From: Latrodectus hesperus
Lineage: Eukaryota > Arthropoda > Arachnida > Araneae > Theridiidae
Assembly: GCA_037975125.1 (NCBI GenBank)
Contig: JAJQOW010000192.1
Span: 62,001-126,000, forward strand
DNA length: 64,000 nucleotides
Direction of reading: 5' to 3'
In this document: positions 10,306 through 21,323 of the stretch, one piece after another
How positions within the stretch are numbered: position 1 is the first letter of the stretch
Layout: every line of letters starts with the position of its first letter
The notes under the pieces: model-generated
Told to the model about the DNA's origin: nothing
The model's input: only the letters and a program-made list of their open reading frames with translations
Databases searched by the model: none
Translations under genes and position numbers: made by a program

Positions 10306-13300
10306 TAATTATGATAGTTTCTTGATCTAAGAAAGAAAACAATTATGCTGTCATTCTAGTAATAAGTTTTAACATAGTTCCAATCGAAGGGCTGATTTAA
10401 TTCGTCGCATAAACTTTACAAAGGTTCAAAGCACCAATCGAGAAAGTAATCTTCTTCTGTTGCGCTACTTTCGAATTCTGTTGCGCTACTCTCACTTGAT
10501 GCATTTTTATAACAGCTGTAAGAAGACATTGTGGCAGCCTGAAATCTCATCCAATGAAACGTGGAAGGAAAATATAAACATAAAGGTTAGCACTATACTA
10601 AAATTATAAATGTTGCAACATTTTCAATAAAAACACTTAACTTAGAAAGTTGTAAATAAGTTTCATGAATAAATGTGTAATAAGTTTAATTTTTAAATTT
10701 ATATTATATAATGATCACACACATAAATAACTCAAATAACAATCAAAATATATTTAACGAGAAAATACTTTCAATTAATGTAACAGAAATATAGTAAGGT
10801 TAATTAACTATTTATTGAATATATAATTTTTGAAAACTGTAAATTAAATTTAAAAAAAAACTGAGACGACAGCACATTTGTATCTTCCATTTAAAGGCAT
10901 CTGTTATCATTATCTTGAATATACACATAATAAAGAACAAAAGAAGGAATAAAAAATATAGCAGATAATCTTTCCAACTATCAATAAAATATAGGCATAA
11001 AATCTATACTAATCACAAGAGAATGAAAGTTAGTTGGTTAACAAAAATTTCAAATGTGCAGGGATTGTTTACAAATTTACAATACTCCATAATACATGAT
11101 GAAAGATGTTGAATATACTTAAAATAATCCCAAAATTTATTTGTAACTGGTACCATACCAACAGAACATCATACTTCATAATTTGTTATAGATAATGTCA
11201 TTATAATTTTTACCGCATATTGAAGATATATTCAACTTGAAGCAAAAGCAAATGAAAATTTATCCTTTCAGAGGATACTACAAAATTATAGGATAATATC
11301 TGACACAAATATATAATTACTGTAAGCTTTATTGAGCTTTTAATTGATTTAATAATTCTAGATATATGACTGATTACTGAAATTACCAATTTCATTTTTA
11401 TTATGGAAAAATTAATAAATGATTTGATTTCAAATCAGAAAAATATCTACATTTTCATCTATCCATATTTAAAGATGTGTTTTGGAAAGCTTGTATAAAA
11501 TATTTGCAATTAGCTCAAAAAAATCATTCGTAAAATTTAAAAAAATCAATAAGCACATGAGAAATATTTTTGGAGTCTCAAATCAATTGACTCACATAAA
11601 CTCTTTGATTTTCAGCTGAAAACGACAAATTAGATTTCTTTTTATATTTTTCAATAATCGATATCATTCTTTTTTAACATTTGTGATTAAATGTTTAAAA
11701 AACTTAAATAAGTTCCAAGTGAAATTTTCTCCGAAAGAAGCTTAAAAGTGACCAGCGATTAAAAACATTCTGTCATTATAATCTGTAAGAAAAATTAATG
11801 CTGTAAAATTAATTTAAATATTAAAATAAGAATTTTAATAAACAATGAGTAATGGTTAGATGACCAACTAAGAAATTCACCAGATCAATCAGAAAAACAA
11901 AATGCATTTTTAACTTCTGTTACTTAAAATAACATTTTACTTTATTTTGTTTGAAAGTTGAAATAAAACATTTCATTAGTTTTGTTTCATATAATAAATG
12001 AATGTGCTTTCAGATCTATCATTTATGATAGTCAAGTATGCATTGGAAGAAATTCGTAACTGCACTGAAGCGAATATCAAAATTCCTTTCGATTTTAAAC
12101 GAGACAAAAACTGTTAATATAAGCTAAACAAGATAAGGATAAGTTTCTTTTATTTGTTTGCATTTTTTATTGAAGGAAAAAATAATCATTTACTCGAGCT
12201 TCCAAATCTAGGTTATGGATAATAGTAAAGTACACACATTTCTACTCGATAATATATTCATCAGTATTGAAATGCTTACAGTTTTAGTTTTCCTTTTTCC
12301 GGGTATTCAAAATATAGAATGATACGCTGGAATATTATATTTATATTAAGGAGAGTTACAAACTCAAATCACATTTAAGTAATCATTAAGACTGAATATT
12401 CAAATGCTAAAATGAGATGACACAATGATTTCTCATATTACCTGTATGAATTTAGAGGCAGGAAAAATATTTTCTCAAATATATTTACCACTTTAGACAC
12501 ATTACTTCCTCCCAACATATATGTGCAATTCAACTGAATAACTTCATATCGATATAAATAAAATAATAATTCTCTAATTGATAAATTACTGTCGGGAGTT
12601 GCACTGAGATTAACGGAACAAAATGAAATCAATATATAAATTTAAAAAAAATATTCTTGATATTTCACAAAAAAATGATGAAACCCACGGAATATTTACG
12701 ATTATTGGAAGCTTTCGTTTGATGATGACGAAACAAACATATAGAGAATGATATACTACAATAAAACAAAATACGTGCGCTTATAGCACAACATGAAATC
12801 TTCAATGGAATAAAATTATCAATCTTCGCAGAGAAGAAAGTTCTATGAAATGGAAACGCATTTCCACGCATAACATTTGACTATATTTTACGAACATTAT
12901 AACGGCACTTTCATAGGAATCATCCCAAGGGAGATTGCTCTGTATGTGTATCATTAATAATGGGTATCAGAATCTTATTAGAATTTAATATTCTTGTTAT
13001 CCTTCAAAAAATAAAGCCGTCAAGTGAATCTTTTTATCCTCACACGAATCTTTTGCTTATGTGGAAAAATACGGACCATTCCTCTAGTTCACACTTAAAA
13101 TAAGAATATTCTTTGATGTGTGATAAAATAACTTGTATTTATATTACACAATTTAAAATCACCCATGCATTGTAATAACAGCATTCACAAGCCTTTGATT
13201 CAACAGCAGCAAGGTCCTCAGATGGTATAAGCTGCATCGAAAACAGTTAATCGTTGATAAAATCAAGTACTTTAATAAATGACTGAATTACAACTAATTG

Positions 13301-14385
13301 AGAATATTGAGGTGAGTTAGAAAAAAACGGATTTTAAGCAAAGTTATGAAAACCATAATAAGAGGAGGCAACTAAAAATTAAAAACTACAATGCCTTTTA
13401 ATTATATGAAGAGACTTGAGTGAAGAGTTTCGCTTATTGAAAATTACAATTTAATGTTACTTGAATCAAACCAATTTATCCGATGCCCATTAAGAGCAGT
13501 ACAGACAATCAAAATGGATTTCACATTCAGTTTCTCACCACAATTGTAACATTCTGGGAAGGGAGTGCTATTAAGAGAGCAAATACTTTTGAGTCAGGGA
13601 CACACGTGTATGTTCCATTCGAGAGAGAGAGAGAGAAGTCTTGTCAATAAAACTTCACAACGTCTTAAGATTTAACCTACAGGGTGACAAATTTGATTTA
13701 ATGATATGAAGCTTATTACTAATCCCTTGATACCACTTTTTAAGCCAAAGAGAACAATGCGAATGATCGACAGCAGATTTCAAGTCAGCATAAAAAAATT
13801 GCTTGAATTAGGAATACTGAAACTAATTTTGCAGTGTTGTCTACCAATGTCTTTCCCCCAATTCACACATGAAGTGGAAAATAAAAATAAAATCAAGGCT
13901 CTTTAGAAAATAGCTGTTAATGAATATTTTTGATTCTCTTAATAAGGGAATTATCTCTCTCTCAGTAGTTCGATTTTATAACCTCATAAAATCACTGCAT
14001 GAATTGGAGTTTTGAATTCCATGTTAATCAATATAATTGAAAGTTAAATAAACAATTAACCTCAAAAGAGGAAAAATAGTGGAGTTCATAGTTGAGTTTG
14101 TGGTATTTAAAAAGAAATGCACGTGCTTTTGGAATTTCGAAATATCTGTAAAAATTTGGTTGTTGATTAAACATAAATTTAAAATTGAATTAAAAATGAA
14201 GAACTTTATAAAATTAAAAACTGAAATGATGTAAGATATGCTGGGTTTTATACATAGGTAATAAAATCGCGCGAAAACATTATTTCTATAAACATTTACA
14301 TCAAAAAAGCATCTGAAAGTTAAATTTGCGTTCCTTTTTGAAAATCAGAAATAAAGATTAGTAGAGGGTAAAGGGGGTCTATTAA
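10306..14385. other. 4-kb AT-rich region without recognisable features
   Basis: All frames are short on both strands. There is a short GA tract at about 13621-13637. Around 13010-13120 a CAAGTGAATCTTTTT block and an AAGAATATTCTTTG block loosely resemble the satellite unit at 14386-15160, so this may be an outlying decayed monomer. Otherwise I see nothing. Confidence 0.5.
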
Positions 14386-15160
14386 TCACGACTTAGAAAA
14401 CTCTTAATATAGGGGAATATTTCCTCAATATTTAAACTTAAGTAAGAATATACTTTGCTTTTAAGAAGCACACAAAATATTACTTTAAAGCAAGATTGAT
14501 AGATACAGCATCATAATAAATATCCAAGGGCTATACATGTCTACTCCTTGGAGGCAGGTAGGAAGAAAAAAATGATATCAAATGCTTTAGTATTTTAAAT
14601 GAAGAATATTCTCACATATTATATATTGAAAGGGTTTTCCTCAAGAGCTCCCAAGCGAATCTTTTAATCATCGCTGGGAACACTCTTAATGTATGGAAAT
14701 ATAGGAATAGTTCTTTAATACTTAAACTGTCGAAAGAATATTCTTTGCTTTAAAATGAACACAAAATATTACTTTAAAGCAAGATTGATAGATACAGCAG
14801 GATAATAAATACCCATGGGTTAAACATGTCAACTCAAAGGAGGCAGGTAGGTAGAAAAACAGTTTTATATCAAATACTTTAGTATTTTAAATAAGGAATA
14901 TTCTTACATATTATTAGTGAAAAGGTTTACCTAAATGAGCTCACAAGTGAATCTTTTAATCATTGCTGGGAACACTCTTAATATAGGGAAATATAGGAAT
15001 ATTTCCTTATTATTTTTTAAACTTTTGTAAGAATATTCTTTAGTATTAAAAAGCACAAAAATATTACTTTGAAGCAATTGGTAGATACAGCAGCATAATA
15101 AGTACCCTTGGGCTATAAATGTCAACTCCAAGGAGGGAGGTAAGTATAAAATAACTCCAA
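14386..15160 (+). repeat. Satellite-like tandem repeat, unit about 285-291 bp, nearly three units
   Basis: The landmark ACACTCTTAAT (or its variant) occurs at about 14399, 14682 and 14973. Each is followed by the same order of blocks: AAGAATATTCTTT, AATATTACTTTAAAGCAAG, GATAGATACAGCA, ATGTCAACTC and GGAGGCAGGTAGG. The last unit is cut short where LINE sequence begins at about 15165. No coding potential. Confidence 0.85.
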
Positions 15161-15164
15161 GGAG

Positions 15165-15630
15165 GCATTATTGTATGGATAGTTCCAAGTCTAGTGTTTT
15201 GCATTGAAGTCCCCTGCAATTATATTACTGTTAGCTGAAGCCATTATGTTTTCAATATCAGTAGTGAAGAGGGGGCTAGGATTGGGGGGAGTGTAGTAAG
15301 AGGTTACTGCAATTTCATTCTTTGTATTAGGGGCGATGATGACAGTTGTGGCTTCACTATAAGGGAGAGTGGGGTTAGGTGCGAGCGAGTGGGGGTGCAG
15401 GATTTAATTGCAATGGCAGTTCCACCTCTAATTCTTGTGCTGGGGCGATTGTGTCTATATATCTTGTATTTGGGTATTTTGAATGGTTGGGTGGCCAGCA
15501 GGTGAGTTTCTGGAAAAAGTATTATATCAGATACCTGATTATTGATAAATGGCATTAATTCTATCATTTTACTCCTGATTCCGTTTGCATTCCAGGACAT
15601 AATTTTTAAGTTATTAATTTTGTGGGGCAT
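15165..15630 (-). pseudogene. LINE A ORF2, endonuclease domain only
   Basis: The ATG is at 15628-15630. The N-terminus has LKIMSWNANGIRSKM, then LFPETHL and RGGTAIAIK, the first half of an apurinic-type endonuclease. A frameshift near 15304 moves to a second frame containing IIAGDFNAKH (15180-15215), the metal-binding GDFNAKH block, followed by a stop. The sequence then ends at the satellite boundary. There is no reverse transcriptase. Confidence 0.8.
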
Positions 15631-15768
15631 TATTGTTTGTGGATGGATTTGGGCCTAAAGCCTTTAGAAATGTATGCAGCTTGTCCATTGGGTATTCTTG
15701 GTACTGTAATTATGCTAGAGAATTTAACAACATGGGGAAGGCTTCAAAAATTTGGTTTATTTCTGAGA

Positions 15769-17954
15769 CTAATAGAAGAATATTGTGGAAAATATTAGGG
15801 AGAGGGGAAAGCCAGAGGGCTGAAAATTTGAATTCAGTTGTGTGATGGGAGCGAATGGGTTATTAGGTTGGTTTGTTGAGGCTGCTCCTGCATAAGATAA
15901 ATTAGGCCTGATGGTTTGGTCGTTGGCGGAGAAGGTTCCGTTTTGAATTGATCTTCGTTTTTTCATAGGATTTTTGGGGCAGATAGCATATGAGGCAGTG
16001 TGCTGCCCTCCACAATTGCAGCAGCGAGATTTTTCTAAAAATTCATGAGCGCAGTCGCGGGTTGAATGTTGGTTTCCACATTTGACACAGTTGGGCTTTA
16101 GGTGACATACACATGAGCTGTGGCCATAGCTTTGACGATTCCAGCATTGCAGGGGAGTTCGGTTTTCATATCTTTTTATTTTTACAACTAACTGTCTTAA
16201 ATATGTGATGTCATAAATTTTTACGTAGTCTTTTGATTTCCTGATAGCTACCAGAAAACAGGGGATTGGCTCTTTTTTACGATGCTTTTTCATAACAGCG
16301 ACGCTTTCCACTTCAAAGCCTAGCTCAGTGAGCTCCTCTGCAATTTCTTCTGCATCCGTGTTGGGGGGAATACCTTTTATCACTACTTTTAATGGTCTAT
16401 CTTTTTTATTCGGAATGATGATGCATTCTATTTCATTGTCGTTTAAGTATTTAGTAAGAAGTCGGTTGGTTTCGGGGGTTGATGGGAACATTTTTAAGTA
16501 TACTCCATTTAATTTTGTATTAAGATTTTTATCAATGTTTTCTTTAATTAATTTGATAAGTTCAGTGTAATTTGACGTGAATTTCACGAATATAGGAGGG
16601 GAGGAGGGATGCGAACTGGCTGAGCAGCAGGGAGGTCTTCTGCATTGATGTTATTCACATTAGGCGCATGCAAACAATCAAAAGTGCTTCCAAAGCTGGG
16701 GTTCTCAGAGGGGGAACTTAGAATGGCCACCTCTTTAGGGTGAGTAAAGCTGTCGGCATCTATAAAATTTCTTTTTTGTCTCTTATCATTGGTTGAAATA
16801 TTAGTTTCATTATTGATATTATTAGAGTTTGGGTTGAGTGGTTCAGAAATATTTAATGAGTTGTTATTAGGTTTGTTGGAAAAGTTAACAATTTCATTAT
16901 TTTTATTAATATTGGGATATGGTTGAGAAGATTCATTGCACATATTATTCGCTGTTTCATTAACAGTTACATTGTTGCAAATATTGTCATTACCAGCATT
17001 AACACAATTGGCATTAATAACATTATTCGGTGGGGCATAATTACAAACAATTGATCTATTTAAAACATTTTTACAGTCTACATTTCCGGTAATATTATTA
17101 GATAAGACTTGATTACCAACTACATTAGGTTCATTTGTAACGTTAATTATATTAAAATTTTCAGTATTCAGAATAGTATTTACATGCACATTATCATAAT
17201 TATCAATCAATGAACCATTAATTTTAGAGGCAAGACTCTTGCTGCTGGAAGGCTGGGCCAAAATTTTTGTTGTATTAGATTTACCAAATTTTTTGGTTTC
17301 AGTAATTTTTTTGGGAAACTGGCCACTATGGAAGACACATTTAGGAACAATGAATAGATCAATAAAACTGTACTTAACCCATAGTAGTTTACTGAGTTTG
17401 AAGTCATTGTTGTAGTCATCGTTATACATTTTCTACTTGTTATCATGAAGAAAATTCTGGTTGCATCTCTCAATACGTTGCATTCTTAGTTTGTCAATTG
17501 CACTATTCAAATCAAGTAAATCGGCTTGATTTTTCACTGCTTTTAGCAGTTCACATTTATCAAATCTGGACATACTGCCCTTCTCGGACATTTCGATTTT
17601 ATTAAGCACTTCCTGCTCCTCAAGATAAACATCGAGGTTATCCAACATATCCCTACATTTTTCACTTGTAGAACACATAGAGTTTGTGTCAGAATTGATG
17701 CTCTCCACATCAGAAATGTTTTCACACACATCCATCGGGAGTGGCACTGTGGAAGCGGATTCGGTAGGGTGTTCGTAATCCGATGGATTAACATATCTAA
17801 GCACCCCACTTACAGAAGGAAGATCACAATTCGGAGTGGCACTATTATCCAATACACTTTGGGAGGTATTATTATGCACACTGGGATCTGAGATATTTGA
17901 AGGAATAACACAAGTAGTAGTAGCACAGGCATTAATATCGCACTTTGTAGACAT
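15769..17954 (-). pseudogene. LINE A ORF1 (Gag-like nucleocapsid protein), broken
   Basis: The ATG is at 17952-17954. The first 173 codons end at a single in-frame TAG (17433-17435) and the same frame then continues to about 16584. That part is low-complexity and rich in Asn. A frameshift near 16590 moves into the frame that starts PPIFVKFTSNYTELIKL and carries the RNA-recognition-like fold region. Zinc knuckles follow, including CVKCGNQHSTRDC and CCNCGGQHTASYAIC. This architecture (Asn/Ser-rich N-terminus, PPIFV block, two or three CCHC knuckles) is that of jockey-type ORF1 proteins, which coat the element RNA. One stop and one frameshift make it non-functional as it stands. Confidence 0.75.
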
Positions 17955-18011
17955 ACAAAATCACAAGTACTTGATGATGGCAAATCGATAAACACTTGGT
18001 AGCCCTGAATG

Positions 18012-18212
18012 GCCTTTTACAGCTTCTGCTGATACACTTTCTCCTGCAGGGAAGAAGGAACACACTCTTTCCTCGGGGAGCATTCACCACGCCGCCGGCA
18101 GAATCGACAATTTCCCCTAGTTGCAACACTGGTTTACGGAGAGAGCACAGTTAGAACAACAACTCTTCCTTCAACCACGTCCAAAATCGTAATATCTATA
18201 ATATAATAGGTG
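18012..18212 (-). repeat. 5' module of LINE A, shared with 23571-23697
   Basis: This shares with 23571-23697 the blocks CAACCACGTCCAAAATCG, CTTCTGCTGATACACTTTC and GAAGGAACAC, all on the same strand. A short internal segment is missing from the second copy. It is directly upstream of LINE A ORF1, so it reads best as that family's 5' UTR or internal promoter. Confidence 0.6.
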
Positions 18213-18299
18213 GTGTAAGTAAACTTCTAGTTATGTGAAGCTGACCTTTGACATCAGATGATAAAACAATGTAGAACAAGATAATATCTTGGATATTGG

Positions 18300-18605
18300 A
18301 TCTAATATGTTTTACGAAGTGTCGGCCTGCGTAGCAGGCACTTTACTTCTTCATCTGTAGTAGCTCCATGAGGAGAAAAATCATGTCTTTACTCACGGAG
18401 AGCGCTAGCCTGACTGCGTGTAATAGCCAATCAGCTATGAGTGTTTCATAACTGGGCGTGGTTACCAGAAATGAGAATTTTCAATGTCGAAAGAGGACAT
18501 AGATACAAGTTTGCATGATAATATTTAGAGTTCAAAAAGACAAAATTGGAGATAAATAATTCCGGTTATTAATACAAGTAGGTGAAAATATATACACTAT
18601 ATACA
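18300..18605 (-). other. LINE C 3' UTR with terminal hairpin
   Basis: On the minus strand, after the ORF2 stop: TGTATATAGTGTATA-type repeats, a variable stretch, then a block conserved with the sister LINE at 50890-51040 (CATAGCTGATTGGCTATTA, GCGCTCTCCGT, AGATGAAGAAGTAAAGTG). The perfect hairpin GCCTGC-TAC-GCAGGC lies at 18325-18339. A position close to the 3' end and conservation across two diverged copies suggest it is the structure recognised by the element's reverse transcriptase. That role is inferred. Confidence 0.65.
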
Positions 18606-21323
18606 CTATTTACATTTATCTCTTTCCTTAAGAAAATATCTCGCTATTGGTCTATATTTGCAGTCTTCTGCAAGATATTGATATTTAAAAATTTCGTTGA
18701 AGTTTGCTGCTTCACAGTTCTGAGCTTTTTCAAAAAATTTATTATTTAACTTTCTTATATGTTCGGCTAGATCATCTATTTTTAAATCTTTAGCTATATT
18801 TTTATTTCTGATAAAGTATGGGGCGTTTGTAATTTTTCTTAATATTTTGTACTGAAAACTATTAATTTTCCTTTTATCCATTTTGTTGTTAAAGTTCCAT
18901 ACTGGGGATGCATATGTTATAATTGGTCTTATCATTGAAATGTATAGAAGTCTTTTAAATTTGAGCGAAAGGTTTGATTTTCCACCTATAATTGCTTTTA
19001 AACACCCATAAGCTTGTGTGGCCTTAGTGATCACATTGTTTATATGTTTTGTCCATTTCAAGTCACTCGTTAATGTAATACCCAGATATTTAGCAGAGTA
19101 TACTTTTGGTATTTCTCTGCCAAATAAGATTAGTCCATTTTTATTCCGATGTTTGAATTTATTTCTCCTATTTCTTTTAAACAGAATCAGTTGTGATTTT
19201 TCTGCATTTATTTTAATTCTCCAATAGTTGCACCAGTTTTCTATATTATAGAGCGAAGATTGTAGTTTTTGTATTGCATAATTAGGGTTACTTGATTCAG
19301 CCAAAATGGCCGTGTCATCAGCGTAAAAAGCAATTTTTGTTGTTTCATCCATGGGGAAGTCATATGTGAAGAATAAGTATAGTATCGGCCCAAGGATGCT
19401 TCCCTGGGGTACTCCAGCATTTATTTTTCGCGTTAGTGATTTTTGGTTATTTTGCGTGACTTGAAAATATCTATCTGTTAAGTATGAATTTAGTAGCAAG
19501 ATGATATCTGAGTCCATATTGATATTGATTAATTTTTGAATAAGTCCTTTGTGCCAAACTCTATCAAACGCTTTTGATACGTCGAGCATTACCATGGCAG
19601 TGTATAAATTTTTGTGTAGATTGTCACCAATAATTTCTATTATTCTAGTAAGTTGTTTAACCGTCGATAGATTTTTCCTGAATCCATACTGTTGATTTGG
19701 TAGCAAATGAAAGTAGGGTTTGATTCTGTTATAAATAATTTTTTCAAATATTTTACCTATTGTGGGTAGTAAGCTTATAGGTCTATAATTTTCTGCTTTT
19801 CTGGGATCTTTGCCTGGTTTGGGAAATAATATTATGTCAGCAATTTTCCAGATTGTAGGGAAGTAGCAGTATTTTAGACAGTCATTAAAAATATTTACGA
19901 GTTTTGATAGATAATCTTTTGGTAAGTATTTTATCATAGAGTTGGAGATTTTATCTCCTCCTGGTGCCTTTTTGGTTTTTAGCTTCTTAACAATTTCTAT
20001 CAACTCTTCTACGTCTGTAAGATTTATTGTTGCTTTTGGTTGATTATTATTTATAAAATTGTCCACGTTTTGTTCAACTTTTTTAGTAAAAGTATTGTTT
20101 GTATCCGGATTTGGATTAAATTGGCTGTATAACGAGTTTGAGAAAATTTCAAGTTTTTCTTCATTTGAGTAAACATGACCGTTTTGACCTTGAAGCCTGT
20201 TATTTTGAGTTTTCTTCCTTTTAAGTTGCCTGGCAAAAGTCCAAATAGAGTTGTTTTCTGTTGTCAGTTTTTCGACTTTTTGTTTCCAGTTTTCATTTCT
20301 GATTTCGTCACAAAGTTTTTTAATTTGTTTATTCAATTTATTCACTTTAGTTTTGTAGTGAGGGTTAAGAGTTTTTTGATATACTCTTCTAGTTCTGTTT
20401 CTTTCTTTTATTATTTCTCTTACATTGCTGGGAAGCCTTAGATAATTTTTATGATATTTTACTGTTATGGTTGCTGTATTTTTTGCATTTACTATGTTTT
20501 CAGTGAATATTCTTATATCCTCCGAGATTTTATTTTGCATATTTATATGTGTTTGATGGTATTCTTCATTGTTGTTCCAGTATTGATCCTGAAGAATGTT
20601 GTAGTATAGTTGCCAGTTTGTTCTGTACAGATATTTTTGTTCAATTATTTTATTTATTCCCAGACATCCAATAACTGGGAGGTGGTCTGAGGATAGTTCA
20701 TTTAATGTATTAGCCGAAAGTGGTATTTGGCTATTGTTTAGAAAGATGTCTAATATATCTCCTTTATTTCTATAGTCAAAATGCGTTGGTTCTATTGGTG
20801 CTACTATTGTATAGTTATAATTTTGTGCAGCGTTTAATATTGTGGTTCCATTTTGATTAGTAATTTTACATCCCCAGTGTATATTTTTACTATTTAGATC
20901 TCCACCTATGATGGTTGGGAAATTGGTTGAAAATATATCAATAACGTTCTGTGAAGTTAGTATGTGCTGAGGTCTATTATAAATGCTCGTAAATTTGATA
21001 TTTATTTTGGGTTTAAAGGTGACAATTATAGAAGTTTCTTCAAAACCATTATTATTATTGTTGCTGTAAATCGTTGAGTTTAATGATCTTTTAATTGCTA
21101 TGGCTGTTCCACCTCCTTTGTGGTGAGCTCTATCAGTTCTATATACGTTGTAATTTGGTATGTTGAATTTGATTGCAGGCGTTAGATGCGTCTCCGTGAG
21201 TAAGATTATGTCAATGTTATATTGATCCAGGAAGTTTATGAGTTCTTGCGTCTTTGGTTTAATGCTTTGTGCATTCCAAGTGGCCACTGTGAGTGGGCTA
21301 AAGATTTGTTGGTTGTTACTCAT
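18606..21323 (-). CDS. LINE C ORF2: endonuclease and reverse transcriptase (905 aa)
   Basis: This enzyme nicks target DNA and copies the element RNA at the nick. The ATG at 21321-21323 overlaps the ORF1 stop, suggesting translation by termination and reinitiation. Endonuclease (about residues 1-225): TWNAQSIKPKTQEL, LLTETHL, GGGTAIAIK, IIGGDLNSKNIHWG, SSDHLPVIG. Reverse transcriptase (about 430-760): KAPGGDKI, PKPGKDPRKAENYRPISLLP, YGFRKNLST, LDVSKAFDRVWH, GVPQGSILGP and FYADDTAIL, with the catalytic YADD at 667-670, then YLGITL. There is no RNase H domain. Length and domain order are normal for the jockey clade. It ends at a TAA just before the 3' UTR. Every catalytic block I expected is present. 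Confidence 0.95.
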   Translation of the reverse strand: MSNNQQIFSPLTVATWNAQSIKPKTQELINFLDQYNIDIILLTETHLTPAIKFNIPNYNVYRTDRAHHKGGGTAIAIKRSLNSTIYSNNNNNGFEETSIIVTFKPKINIKFTSIYNRPQHILTSQNVIDIFSTNFPTIIGGDLNSKNIHWGCKITNQNGTTILNAAQNYNYTIVAPIEPTHFDYRNKGDILDIFLNNSQIPLSANTLNELSSDHLPVIGCLGINKIIEQKYLYRTNWQLYYNILQDQYWNNNEEYHQTHINMQNKISEDIRIFTENIVNAKNTATITVKYHKNYLRLPSNVREIIKERNRTRRVYQKTLNPHYKTKVNKLNKQIKKLCDEIRNENWKQKVEKLTTENNSIWTFARQLKRKKTQNNRLQGQNGHVYSNEEKLEIFSNSLYSQFNPNPDTNNTFTKKVEQNVDNFINNNQPKATINLTDVEELIEIVKKLKTKKAPGGDKISNSMIKYLPKDYLSKLVNIFNDCLKYCYFPTIWKIADIILFPKPGKDPRKAENYRPISLLPTIGKIFEKIIYNRIKPYFHLLPNQQYGFRKNLSTVKQLTRIIEIIGDNLHKNLYTAMVMLDVSKAFDRVWHKGLIQKLININMDSDIILLLNSYLTDRYFQVTQNNQKSLTRKINAGVPQGSILGPILYLFFTYDFPMDETTKIAFYADDTAILAESSNPNYAIQKLQSSLYNIENWCNYWRIKINAEKSQLILFKRNRRNKFKHRNKNGLILFGREIPKVYSAKYLGITLTSDLKWTKHINNVITKATQAYGCLKAIIGGKSNLSLKFKRLLYISMIRPIITYASPVWNFNNKMDKRKINSFQYKILRKITNAPYFIRNKNIAKDLKIDDLAEHIRKLNNKFFEKAQNCEAANFNEIFKYQYLAEDCKYRPIARYFLKERDKCK

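Larger units (their letters stand above)
15165..18215 (-). mobile_element. Jockey-clade LINE 'A', 3'-deleted
   Basis: Reading from 18215 down: a 5' untranslated segment (with the motif TTACGATTTTGGACGTGG), a broken Gag-like ORF1 (17954-15769), and the start of ORF2 with its endonuclease (15630 to about 15165). There the element stops against a satellite array. Everything 3' of the endonuclease (reverse transcriptase, 3' UTR, tail) is missing. LINE insertions normally lose their 5' ends, so loss of the 3' end implies later deletion or recombination. The start of the 5' segment is shared with 23571-23697. Confidence 0.75.
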
